This document shows positions 7,341 to 15,474 of a stretch of DNA of 28,371 bases, piece by piece. This DNA is from an uncultured Blautia sp. (GTDB taxonomy: Bacteria; Bacillota; Clostridia; Lachnospirales; Lachnospiraceae). The stretch lies in NCBI GenBank assembly GCA_900541985.1, contig UQLX01000031.1, positions 1 through 28,371 of the forward strand. The letters run 5' to 3'. The notes beneath the pieces are model-generated. The model was not told where the DNA came from, did not search any database, and worked only from the letters and a program-made list of their open reading frames with translations. The position numbers and the translations under genes were made by a program. The number at the start of each line of letters is the position of its first letter. Position 1 is the first letter of the stretch.

Positions 7341-8657
7341 TTATTTCTTATTGGCTTCATTAAAGCTTTCCAGAGCCTCGGTCTCACAGAGCTTCTGAGC
7401 ATCTGCAAATTCTTTTTCCGGATCCGCATTTGGATCAGTGAGGATCTTCTGGACTGCACGGTCAACATAGGAGCCGAAATCTGCTTTTCCGTAGAATTCC
7501 AGGCGTCCAATAGTTTTTGCTGCTTCCAGAACATCTCTGTATTCTTCCGGGAAATCATAGAAATCAGTCACACTCATGTCATCACGAGGAATGATCACCG
7601 GGCTCAGAGCGCCTTTGGTTGCAAGGTTTTCAAAGTAAGATGCAAAATAATCTTTGGAGTTATAGAAGCTGATGTATTCCCATGCAGCATCTTTTTTGGC
7701 CTGATCTGATTTTGCGTTGATCACATAAGCAGTACCTGCAACAGCAGTAGTCTGCTCACCGGAAGGTCCTGCAGGCGGCAGGCACAGTCCCAGATCATCC
7801 GGGTCCATACCATTGGATACAGCGTCGGCAACCCAGTCAGATGCAAATGGCATCATGCCGATCTTGCCCATTGCGAAATCAGCGGTAAGATCGCCGAATT
7901 TCAGGGTCAGATCACTCTGGAGTACACCCTCGCTCTTTAACTGCTGATAATATTTGGCAGCTTCGATCACAGCCGGATCCGTAAAGGTCAGTTCTGCTGT
8001 TCCGTCTTCGTTTTCTTTTGTCAGATCGCCGCCTGCCTGCCATACATAATACTGGAAGAACCATTCAGTCCATTCAGCAGCCAGAGTGGCATATCCGGCA
8101 ACCTGATTGTCGGGATTGTTGATTTTCTTTGCAAAATCCAGTGCCTCTTCCCATGTTTTTGGAGCAGCTTCCAGACCTGCCTCTGCAAAGAGAGCCTTAT
8201 TATAGCCAAAAAGCATAGGAGCAACTGTAGATGGTATTCCATAAATATTATCGTCTTTTGTAAACATATCCACATATTCTTTGGTAAAGCTTCCCCATTC
8301 GTCCCAGCTGTCGGTATAGGCATTCAGCGGCTCCAGGATTCCTGCTGCAATATAAGAATCCATCATGGTAAAGGAGCAGTTTACCAGATCAGGAGCAGTT
8401 CCGGAGGCAACGCCCTGATAAAATTCATTTCCCGGATCCCCTTCTTTGACAACTTTGTTTAATGTGATCCATGGATGCTCTTCCAGGAATTTTTCTTCCA
8501 TGGAAAGATACCAGTCATCCTGATTACGGCTTGTGACCCAGATGGTAAGTTCAACCGGTTCGTGCTCTTCTGCCGCAGAAACAACAGTAGCTCCGGCCAG
8601 AGTTGTGGCTGTCATGGAAAGCGTGAGCAGTGTGGCCAGCAGTTTCTTCTTCATCAT
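7341..8657 (-). CDS. extracellular sugar-binding protein of ABC transporter A, without lipobox (438 aa)
   Basis: This is a family 1-type extracellular solute-binding protein for a CUT1 carbohydrate importer. An N-terminal signal peptide (MMKKKLLATLL onward) runs to a probable cleavage after VSAA near residue 29. The mature part has the family layout: ELTIWVTSRNQDDW, the PDLVNCSFT region, TWEEALDFAKKI, a MGKIGMMPFASDW segment and a C-terminal helical part. There is no lipobox cysteine near the signal peptide end, although Gram-positive binding proteins are usually lipid-anchored. AGGAGG at 8665-8670 supports the ATG at 8657; a second ATG follows directly. It is transcribed away from its presumed permeases, which start across a shared 264-nt region. 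The ligand cannot be told from sequence. Confidence 0.92.
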   Translation of the reverse strand: MMKKKLLATLLTLSMTATTLAGATVVSAAEEHEPVELTIWVTSRNQDDWYLSMEEKFLEEHPWITLNKVVKEGDPGNEFYQGVASGTAPDLVNCSFTMMDSYIAAGILEPLNAYTDSWDEWGSFTKEYVDMFTKDDNIYGIPSTVAPMLFGYNKALFAEAGLEAAPKTWEEALDFAKKINNPDNQVAGYATLAAEWTEWFFQYYVWQAGGDLTKENEDGTAELTFTDPAVIEAAKYYQQLKSEGVLQSDLTLKFGDLTADFAMGKIGMMPFASDWVADAVSNGMDPDDLGLCLPPAGPSGEQTTAVAGTAYVINAKSDQAKKDAAWEYISFYNSKDYFASYFENLATKGALSPVIIPRDDMSVTDFYDFPEEYRDVLEAAKTIGRLEFYGKADFGSYVDRAVQKILTDPNADPEKEFADAQKLCETEALESFNEANKK

Positions 8658-8753
8658 AATGAAATCCTCCTTTTTATCCGGTCCATTGATCTTGTGCCGG
8701 TATTTTGTCCTGAACTAATCATAACAGATTACAAGGATTCTGAAAATAGAATA

Positions 8754-8881
8754 AATTTAACCATATTTCATAGAAATGTCACTTTTTTTAAGGTGTCTTC
8801 CAGGAAAAAATGAAGAGGTTAAAAAAGGTGACATAAAAGTAAGCTATGTATATTTTCCTGAAAAGTAATTTTCTTTATACT
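8754..8881. promoter_or_regulatory. divergent promoter region of transporter A
   Basis: On the plus strand GTGACA (8828-8833) is 17 nt before TATTTT (8851-8856), and a second candidate pairs TTTTCC (8853-8858) with TATACT (8876-8881), also at 17 nt. On the minus strand GTGACA (8777-8782) is 17 nt from TAAATT (8754-8759). The two GTGACA boxes are the outer ends of the inverted repeat at 8776-8834. No cre-like sequence was seen. Confidence 0.45.
8776..8834. repeat. 16-bp inverted repeat between the divergent transporter A genes, probable operator
   Basis: The arm at 8776-8791 (ATGTCACTTTTTTTAA) and the arm at 8819-8834 match in inverse orientation at 15 of 16 positions, separated by 27 nt. Inside, CTTC and GAAG could extend the pairing. 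It overlaps both putative -35 boxes, as expected for a shared regulator site, perhaps of the neighbouring response regulator. Confidence 0.6.
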
Positions 8882-8921
8882 TTATTTTAACAGGATTATG
8901 CAAAAAATGGAGGTATGGAAA

Positions 8922-9842
8922 ATGAGTACAAAAATGAGTACGAAAAAGAAAAAATCCTTTACCGCAAAGCCGGGAAGCTATACATTCCGTAAAAAAGTAA
9001 CACCCTGGTGTATTTTATTTCTTCCTATGGCTTTTACGGTCTGGCTGAAATATTATCCGATTTTCAGTGCTTTTTATATTTCACTTTTTAAATATGACCC
9101 CATAAATCCCCCGGGAAGATTCGCGGGACTGAAAAATTACCTGGAAATGTTCCAGATGCAGTTTTACTGGGAGTCCTGGAAAAATACTTTTATTTTTCTG
9201 CTCCTTCAGCTGTGTATGTGCTTTTTTATCCCTCTGATCCAGGCGCTTCTGCTTAATGAGCTGATTAAGCTGCAGAAATGCCTGACCACTCTTTATATCC
9301 TTCCGGCGCTGATTCCGACTTCAGTAAATGTGATCATCTGGAGATGGATCTGGCATCCGGATTATGGCGTGGCAAATCAGATCGTAAAATTTTTTGGCGG
9401 AGAGCCGCAGGTATGGCTCAGTGATCCGGATCTGGTCAAATTCTGTATTATCTTTCCAGGGGTACTGGGCGGAGGGCTGACAGTGCTTCTTTATCTGTCT
9501 GCGATTCAGGGGGTATCTACAGATATTATGGAATCGGCAGCTCTGGATGGATGTACCGGATTTAAAAAGATCAGACATATTATTCTTCCGAATATTTCTT
9601 TTATGATCTTTATCCAGCTGATCATGTGTGTGATCACTACCATGCAGCTTCTGGATGCTCCATACATGTATGCGTCCGGAGGCCCCAGCGGAGCTTCTAC
9701 CACACAAGGTATTTTTATCTATAATGCATTTAATGATGATCTGAATTATGGCCGTGGTTCAGCAGCTTCGGTGGTACTTTTGATCGTGATCGCGGTACTG
9801 ACTATGCTTCAGATGCATTTTGAGAAGTCAGAGAAGAATTAA
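8922..9842 (+). CDS. sugar ABC transporter permease A1 (MalF/UgpA type, 306 aa)
   Basis: A binding-protein-dependent transport inner membrane component of the CUT1 family. A basic N-terminus precedes six predicted membrane segments, beginning with the PWCILFLPMAFTVW stretch. The cytoplasmic EAA loop that contacts the ATPase reads ESAALDGCTGFKKIRHIILP. The ATG at 8922 has GGAGG at 8909-8913, eight nt upstream; an upstream in-frame ATG at 8898 lacks a ribosome binding site. The stop is followed immediately by the ribosome binding site of permease A2, so the two are cotranscribed. No ATP-binding subunit gene is present in the window. Confidence 0.93.
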   Translation: MSTKMSTKKKKSFTAKPGSYTFRKKVTPWCILFLPMAFTVWLKYYPIFSAFYISLFKYDPINPPGRFAGLKNYLEMFQMQFYWESWKNTFIFLLLQLCMCFFIPLIQALLLNELIKLQKCLTTLYILPALIPTSVNVIIWRWIWHPDYGVANQIVKFFGGEPQVWLSDPDLVKFCIIFPGVLGGGLTVLLYLSAIQGVSTDIMESAALDGCTGFKKIRHIILPNISFMIFIQLIMCVITTMQLLDAPYMYASGGPSGASTTQGIFIYNAFNDDLNYGRGSAASVVLLIVIAVLTMLQMHFEKSEKN

Positions 9843-9855
9843 AGGAGGCATGGAC

Positions 9856-11214
9856 ATGAAGAGAAAGAAAAACAGAAAAAACAGAATCCGCTGCGGAAAA
9901 TCCGAACGCTTTCTGAAAATTGTTGCAGTTACAGTGTCTCTGCTTTTTGCAGCGTTGATGCTGTATCCGCTGGTTTTTGCCGTATCCAGCGCCATGAAGG
10001 ATAACTCCCAGATCTATAAGGTTCCTCCGAAGCTTCTTCCGGGAAAGGCAAACAGCGTATCCTTTGTGCTGGATTATACCGGGCAGGAATTTCAGAATGC
10101 AGAAGAAATGAAGGATCAGATGCTTAAGGATAATGTTCTTGTAATGTTTGGAACCAACTTTAAATTTGCAGATCAGTCGATTATGGAGATACATGTTTAT
10201 GGAACCAGAGAAGGCAGAATTTTGTTCCATTCGAGAGCGCATCAGATGAAGCTTCAGATGGAATGCGATTATGGAATTTACAAAAGAACTGCAATCAAAA
10301 AAGAAATCCTTCTTCATGATGACCGCTATGTCCGTGCCTGTGAATCCATTGGTTATGAGTTTGATGAAAACGGAATCGATAAAGTACCGGAAAAAGGGCT
10401 GGCAGATGATTTTCAGGATCAGATAGCGCCTGTAATCCAGGAAAAATATACTACAGCAGGAACGCTGGTCAGTATTGGAAACAGAACCAAAAACCTTCTC
10501 AGTCTGGAAAGCTTCAAATATTATCTGGATATGCCGGCCTATATTTATCCCCAAAGTGAAAGGGTTGTAAAATACGGATTTCTGACTTTTGTGATGAACA
10601 GTGTCATCGTGATCGGATTTGCAATGATCGCCCAGGTGATCCTGTGTTCTGTCTGTGCATTCGTGATCAGCCGTCAGCTCTCTCAGAGAGCCGGTAAATT
10701 TGTACTGATGTTTTTCCTGGGGGGAATGATGATCCCCTTTGCCAGTATTATGCTTCCGCAGCTGATTATGTACCGGGAAATGGGAGCTTACAATAACTAT
10801 GCGGCTCTTTTGCTTCCATTTTTATATCCCTATGGATTTTATGTGTATCTGTACAAGGGATTTTTTGATCAGATCCCGGGAAGCTATTTTGAAGCAGCCG
10901 CGTTGGACGGAGCCGGAAGCTGGTATCTTTATTCCAGAATATGTATGCCCCTGTCCAAGCCGATTATTTCTCTTATTGCGCTGCAGACATTTATTGGAAA
11001 CTGGAATGATTTTTTCTGGGCATGGCTGGTAACAGAGGATCAGAATCTGTGGACCTTAAATGTTGCTCTTTATAATATTTCCAATAATGCAGGAACCAAA
11101 CAGAATGCTCTGATGGGACTTGCTGTTGTGACCATCACACCAGTGATACTGTTGTCTATTCTGTTTTCCAGACAGCTGAAGCAGAGCATTGCGGCATCAG
11201 GAGTCAAAGGCTGA
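9856..11214 (+). CDS. sugar ABC transporter permease A2 with a large extracytoplasmic insertion (MalG type, 452 aa)
   Basis: The C-terminal 220 residues are an ordinary CUT1 permease, with the conserved NSV after the first periplasmic-side loop (about 248) and the EAA loop EAAALDGAGSWYLYSRICMP (346-365). The usual length is about 270-300 residues. Here about 150 extra residues (roughly 67-235) lie between membrane segment 1 (about 21-45) and segment 2 (about 240-265). By topology this insert faces outside, and it has mixed, soluble-looking composition. AGGAGG at 9843-9848 favours the ATG at 9856 (7-nt spacing) over 9850 (1 nt). The insert may be a docking domain for the non-lipidated binding protein, by analogy with the large MalF P2 loop; this is inference. 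Confidence 0.92.
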   Translation: MKRKKNRKNRIRCGKSERFLKIVAVTVSLLFAALMLYPLVFAVSSAMKDNSQIYKVPPKLLPGKANSVSFVLDYTGQEFQNAEEMKDQMLKDNVLVMFGTNFKFADQSIMEIHVYGTREGRILFHSRAHQMKLQMECDYGIYKRTAIKKEILLHDDRYVRACESIGYEFDENGIDKVPEKGLADDFQDQIAPVIQEKYTTAGTLVSIGNRTKNLLSLESFKYYLDMPAYIYPQSERVVKYGFLTFVMNSVIVIGFAMIAQVILCSVCAFVISRQLSQRAGKFVLMFFLGGMMIPFASIMLPQLIMYREMGAYNNYAALLLPFLYPYGFYVYLYKGFFDQIPGSYFEAAALDGAGSWYLYSRICMPLSKPIISLIALQTFIGNWNDFFWAWLVTEDQNLWTLNVALYNISNNAGTKQNALMGLAVVTITPVILLSILFSRQLKQSIAASGVKG

Positions 11215-11251
11215 CAATAAGGTGCAATAATTGAAAAACAGAAGAATCCTG

Positions 11252-11280
11252 TTGCTGAAAACTGGAAAAAAAGGTATGAT
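11252..11280 (+). promoter_or_regulatory. probable sigma-A promoter of the glycan system B operon
   Basis: TTGCTG (11252-11257) is 17 nt before TATGAT (11275-11280). Transcription would start about 20 nt before the glycosidase-like gene. No operator-like repeat was seen in the same gap. Confidence 0.6.
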
Positions 11281-11305
11281 AAAATTATAGAGTCAGGAGT
11301 GTATT

Positions 11306-12946
11306 ATGGAATTAACAGGTATGGTAACCACAAGAGAAGAATTTCTCTATCCGGACAGTCTGTGCGGCAGACTTCCGGAGGAACTGCAGATCACCATGGC
11401 TGGAAATGGCAGACCAGGGATCCAGCTGATACTTGAGACCAGTGGAAAAAAGGTGAACTTTTTCCTGAAGGGAAAGGGTTTTTGTGGAGAATGGTATGAA
11501 ATGAAAGACATTCCGGTGGAATATAATACCGGAGACGGAGTTTCTCAGGGAGGCGCTATGGTGCTGGAAACACCGCCGGGAGAAAAACCGGATTATGTGA
11601 CCCGTCTGGCACCTTTTCGTGTTTATGACTGTCTTTGCAGGACAGACAGCGGGGAGATTCCCGTAAAGAACCGGAAGGCCGCAGCGTATCTCTGCCTTGT
11701 GCCCGACAAGGATCTGGAGCCGGGAGAATACCACCTGAGTCTTGGGGCAGAAACAGAAGAAGGCTTCTGGGAATGCGGTGTGTCCGTAAAGGTCTGCAGC
11801 GTGCGGATTCCGGAGGATGCGTTTCCCGTTACAAACTGGTTTTCCCTGGAGGCAATAAGCCGGTTCCATCATGTGGAAATGGGAACACCGGAGTATCTGG
11901 ATATGCTGAAAGTATACATCCGTGCTATGAGGAGACTGCATCAGACAATTTTTTATATTCAGCTGGACGGGCAATGCGTAAACACCAAAGAACCGCCTGC
12001 TTTTGACTTTGAGTACTTAACACCGGTGATCCAATGCTTTTTTGAAGAAGGAATGGAGATCATGGAGATTGGAGCACTTCTTCACCGTGGATTTCTTCCG
12101 GACGGAAGTCCGGATATGTATACGGACAGCTTTACCTGTATGATGGATAAAAATCTGAAGTTTGATACACTGGAAGGTTATATTCATACAGTGAAGCTGG
12201 TACAGGCGCTGGCTTCCTATCTGAAAAAGCACGGATGGGAAAAAAAGATCCTGTTCCATATCCATGATGAGCCGGATATCCATGTAAAGGACAGGGAGGC
12301 TCTGGAGGCAAGGCGCCGGCAGTATTATCTGGCTGCAGGTATCCTTCGGAAATATCTTCCTGGTGTAAAGATCATAGAAGCGGTTGATACTGCGGAGTTT
12401 TATGGAGGAGTGGATATCTGGGTTCCGGGAACAGCCGGATATGAAAAAAAGAAGGCTGAGTTTGATCAGCTTATCCATCTGGGTGAAACTGTGTGGACTT
12501 ATGTCTGCTGCGGGCCGGAGGGAGAATGGCTGAATCGTTTTCTGGATTTTCATCTGATACGTGGAAGGCTTCTGTTCTGGGGCTGTGCCAGAAACAGGAT
12601 TTCCGGATTCCTCCACTGGGGATTTAACCAGTTTCCGGGAGGAATGGATCCATTCAAAGGAACCAGCTGTCCAAACGATACAGGAATAGGAACTGCCTTT
12701 CCATGTGGTGATTCTTTTCTGGTGTATCCGGGAAAAGAGGGGCCGGAGATCAGTATGCGTCTGGAAGCACAGCGGAGAGGTGCGGAGGATGCCGCGCTTT
12801 GGGGGCTGCTTCTGAAAAAAGATCCGCAGCTTCATGACCGGCTTCTGGATCAGATGTTTACGAATAATAACACATACAGCAGGGATCCGGAGAAATTTGA
12901 CCGGGTTTATACACAACTTCTGGAAAGTCTGGAAAAATACAGCTGA
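11306..12946 (+). CDS. DUF4091 / GH123-like glycosidase, cytoplasmic (546 aa)
   Basis: The protein fits the DUF4091 group related to glycoside hydrolase family 123. The N-terminal part (about 1-170) is beta-rich. The rest resembles a TIM-barrel, with FHIHDEPDIH at 317-326. The adjacent acidic pair D321-E322 matches the Asp-Glu pair used by GH123 beta-N-acetylgalactosaminidases in substrate-assisted hydrolysis. Later segments ISGFLHWGFNQF (about 432-443) and DSFLVYPGKEGP (about 469-480) are typical of DUF4091. There is no signal peptide, so it would act on imported oligosaccharides. AGGAG at 11295-11299 supports the start. It is the first gene of operon B, followed 34 nt later by the sensor kinase. 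Activity on N-acetylhexosamine glycans is a family-based inference; the true substrate is unknown. Confidence 0.82.
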   Translation: MELTGMVTTREEFLYPDSLCGRLPEELQITMAGNGRPGIQLILETSGKKVNFFLKGKGFCGEWYEMKDIPVEYNTGDGVSQGGAMVLETPPGEKPDYVTRLAPFRVYDCLCRTDSGEIPVKNRKAAAYLCLVPDKDLEPGEYHLSLGAETEEGFWECGVSVKVCSVRIPEDAFPVTNWFSLEAISRFHHVEMGTPEYLDMLKVYIRAMRRLHQTIFYIQLDGQCVNTKEPPAFDFEYLTPVIQCFFEEGMEIMEIGALLHRGFLPDGSPDMYTDSFTCMMDKNLKFDTLEGYIHTVKLVQALASYLKKHGWEKKILFHIHDEPDIHVKDREALEARRRQYYLAAGILRKYLPGVKIIEAVDTAEFYGGVDIWVPGTAGYEKKKAEFDQLIHLGETVWTYVCCGPEGEWLNRFLDFHLIRGRLLFWGCARNRISGFLHWGFNQFPGGMDPFKGTSCPNDTGIGTAFPCGDSFLVYPGKEGPEISMRLEAQRRGAEDAALWGLLLKKDPQLHDRLLDQMFTNNNTYSRDPEKFDRVYTQLLESLEKYS

Positions 12947-12980
12947 CCGGAAGACCGGCAGAAAACAGACAGGAGAGAGC

Positions 12981-14738
12981 ATGAGCGGCAAAAAAAAGAA
13001 ACGGACATTAAAACGAGAGATCACACTTCTGACGATGGCAACATCCTTTGGAGCTCTGGTTCTGTTTGGGACAGTGATGATCGTGATGTTTTTTGTGTTT
13101 TTTCTGGGGGATATACGGGAGGATATGGAAAATATCCTCCAGAATACCCTTCAGAATTATCAGGCAAAAATGCAGTTTATCCAGGACGGAGCTGTAATGA
13201 TCCGTCACAATTCTATACTGCGGGATTTTTTTGACGCAGACTGGACAGACAGGGCAGAAATGGAAAAACAGCTTTCCTACAGCATGGAGTTGTTTTCCAA
13301 CCGGAATATGACAGAAGGGCAGAGTCCCTTTGTGACCAGTGTGTGTCTGTTTAATAAAAAGGATGAGTATGTCAGGGAGCACTATTATCCAATGACGGTT
13401 TCGGCAGGGAGGAATAAGGAAATCGGGTATCTGGAAATGATGCGGGACTTTCGCAAAACAGAAGAACGGTATCGGATGACGTCAGGGGCTGATGAGATCA
13501 ACCTCTGTTTTCGTGTTTATGGAGACGGCATGGAAGAGCTGGGAATCTGTGTTCTTGGAATCGCAAAAGAGGGAATTCAGGATATTTTTGCACAGATTGA
13601 AACATACAGTCATGGAAATTGGGGCATCAGCGACCAGAAAAGAAATATTATGATTTTTCAAGGAGAAAAACAGACGGCAGAAGAGCTGAGCCGGCTGGGA
13701 ATGAATGCCAAAGGAGAAAAAAGAATTGCGGGAAACCGTACGCTGTATGCATCTATGGGAACAGGATTTGGTACCTGTGCGGCAGTTTCTGTTGGAATGG
13801 ATAACATTTACGTGATCCTGAAACCTACGATGGTTACATTTTTTGCAGTGATCTTTTTGGCGCTGATTTTTATTGGAGCCATGATGCTTGGAATCAGTTT
13901 TCGCTTTACCAGACCGTTAAAGACACTGGCAGACAATCTGCAGGCTTTTGGAAAAAAAGATCTGGATGTGCGTATGGAGGATTCTTCTATTTCCGAGATC
14001 CATGAGATCAGTGTGATATTTAATGAAATGGCAGAAAGAATCCAGTATCTTATTGAGCAGGTTTATGAAAAAAAGCTTCTTGCAGCCCGGTCACAGACAA
14101 AATACCTTCAGGCACAGATCAATCCGCATTTTCAGTTTAATATCCTTGCCATGTTCAGCATCCGTGCCAGACTGGCCGGAGATGAGGAACTGTATAAAGG
14201 GCTGCAGGCTTTTTCCGGACTGATGAGGGGGAAAATATTCCGGGAAAAGGAAATACGGATTCCGGTATCTGAGGAAATGGAACTGGTGGATTTTTATCTT
14301 TATCTTCAGAAAAGCCGGTTTGAGGATCAGCTTTCCTATGAAATTGAATATGGAAGCGAGGATGTGAAAAATTTCAGGATTCCCAGACTTCTTATTGAAA
14401 ACCTGGTAGAAAACGCAGTGTCTCATGGAATCGAGCCAAAAAGCGGCGAGGGTATAGTCCGGATACACCTTTTTGAAGAGAATGATATGCTTCATATTGT
14501 AGTGGAAGACAATGGGGTAGGTTACGAAGAACAGGAAGAGAACCTGGAGATGGATCTGGAAGAAGAAACGGAGCATACTCATACAGGACTGGCTAATATG
14601 AAACGCCTGCTGGAAATCCTCTATCACGACAGATACTGTATGAAGATTACAGGAGAAAAAAATGTAGGAACAAGGGCAGAAATCATTCTGCCTGCAGAAA
14701 GGGGAAGCGTATATGTGGAAGGTAGCAGCAGCCGATGA
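12981..14738 (+). CDS. LytS/YesM-type sensor histidine kinase of system B (585 aa)
   Basis: Membrane segment 1 (about 18-42), an extracytoplasmic region of about 235 residues, membrane segment 2 (about 281-305), HAMP (about 306-360) and a His_kinase/HATPase module. Phospho-accepting H383 lies in QAQINPHFQFNILAMF, a variant of the usual NPHFLYNTL. N478 lies in LIENLVENAVSHGIEP and the G-box is VEDNGVGY (about 508-515). AGGAG at 12971-12975 supports the ATG at 12981. The end overlaps the response regulator by 26 nt, and the lipid-anchored binding protein follows. The three probably form one sensing unit for the sugar imported by transporter B. Confidence 0.93.
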   Translation: MSGKKKKRTLKREITLLTMATSFGALVLFGTVMIVMFFVFFLGDIREDMENILQNTLQNYQAKMQFIQDGAVMIRHNSILRDFFDADWTDRAEMEKQLSYSMELFSNRNMTEGQSPFVTSVCLFNKKDEYVREHYYPMTVSAGRNKEIGYLEMMRDFRKTEERYRMTSGADEINLCFRVYGDGMEELGICVLGIAKEGIQDIFAQIETYSHGNWGISDQKRNIMIFQGEKQTAEELSRLGMNAKGEKRIAGNRTLYASMGTGFGTCAAVSVGMDNIYVILKPTMVTFFAVIFLALIFIGAMMLGISFRFTRPLKTLADNLQAFGKKDLDVRMEDSSISEIHEISVIFNEMAERIQYLIEQVYEKKLLAARSQTKYLQAQINPHFQFNILAMFSIRARLAGDEELYKGLQAFSGLMRGKIFREKEIRIPVSEEMELVDFYLYLQKSRFEDQLSYEIEYGSEDVKNFRIPRLLIENLVENAVSHGIEPKSGEGIVRIHLFEENDMLHIVVEDNGVGYEEQEENLEMDLEEETEHTHTGLANMKRLLEILYHDRYCMKITGEKNVGTRAEIILPAERGSVYVEGSSSR

Positions 14739-15474
14739 TGAGGCTTATCTCAGAACCGCTCTGAAAAAACTGATGAACTGGGAAAAAATGGGATGTGAAC
14801 TGATCCGTGTAGTTAATAATGGAAAAGAACTTCTTCAGTGTGTAGAAGAAGAACACCCGGATATTGTGATTACGGATATAAGGATGCCGGAGATTGACGG
14901 ACTGGAGGTATGCAGACAGCTTTATGAAAAGTATCCGGAAACCCAGACCATTATTTTGAGTGCTTATACGGATTTTGAATATGCCCGGACAGCTATTCGA
15001 TATGATGTGGCAGATTATGTACTGAAGCTGTCGGTTCTGGAAGAGTTGCCTCCTGCGGTGGAAAAGGTAACACAGAAGCTTCAGAAACAGAAAAAAGAAC
15101 TGGAGGAGCAGCTGGTCAGAATGCCGGAGAAAAAAGCAGCAGAAAGTCTTTATGATCAGATCCAGGAGTACATCGAAAAAAATTACAGCCAAAAGATCAC
15201 TCTTAACGATATGGCAGAAGAGCTTCATGCAAACAGCAGCTATTTAAGCCGGCTTTATAAAAAAGAAAGCGGACAGAATCTTTTTGACGTGATCCTGAAA
15301 AAAAGAATTGAAAAAGCCAAGGTATATATGGAAACTACCGATAAAAAGATTTACGAGATCTCTCAGTCCGTAGGTTTTGATGACACCGGATATTTTTCAA
15401 GAATCTTTAAAAGATATACAGGAGTTTCTCCCAAGGAATACCAAAGTGGGAAAAGAGGCGGGGATGAAGAATAG
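14713..15474 (+). CDS. short YesN-like response regulator with AraC domain (253 aa)
   Basis: A receiver domain (1-120) with D8/D9 and phospho-acceptor D55 in VITDIRMPE is joined by a short charged, probably coiled-coil linker (about 115-140) to an AraC-type DNA-binding domain (about 150-247) ending in the SVGFDDTGYFSRIFKRYTGVSP signature. It is half the length of the system A regulator because the long middle region is missing. The conserved receiver lysine is present (YVLK) but the proline that normally follows is replaced by Leu-Ser. It overlaps both the kinase (26 nt) and the lipoprotein gene (11 nt). Likely target: the promoter region before the binding protein gene at 16889. Confidence 0.93.
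   Translation: MWKVAAADDEAYLRTALKKLMNWEKMGCELIRVVNNGKELLQCVEEEHPDIVITDIRMPEIDGLEVCRQLYEKYPETQTIILSAYTDFEYARTAIRYDVADYVLKLSVLEELPPAVEKVTQKLQKQKKELEEQLVRMPEKKAAESLYDQIQEYIEKNYSQKITLNDMAEELHANSSYLSRLYKKESGQNLFDVILKKRIEKAKVYMETTDKKIYEISQSVGFDDTGYFSRIFKRYTGVSPKEYQSGKRGGDEE

Noticed and set aside
12017..13024. Minus-strand open frame of 335 codons
   Set aside because: It covers the end of the DUF4091 gene and the kinase start in antisense, without protein-like composition.
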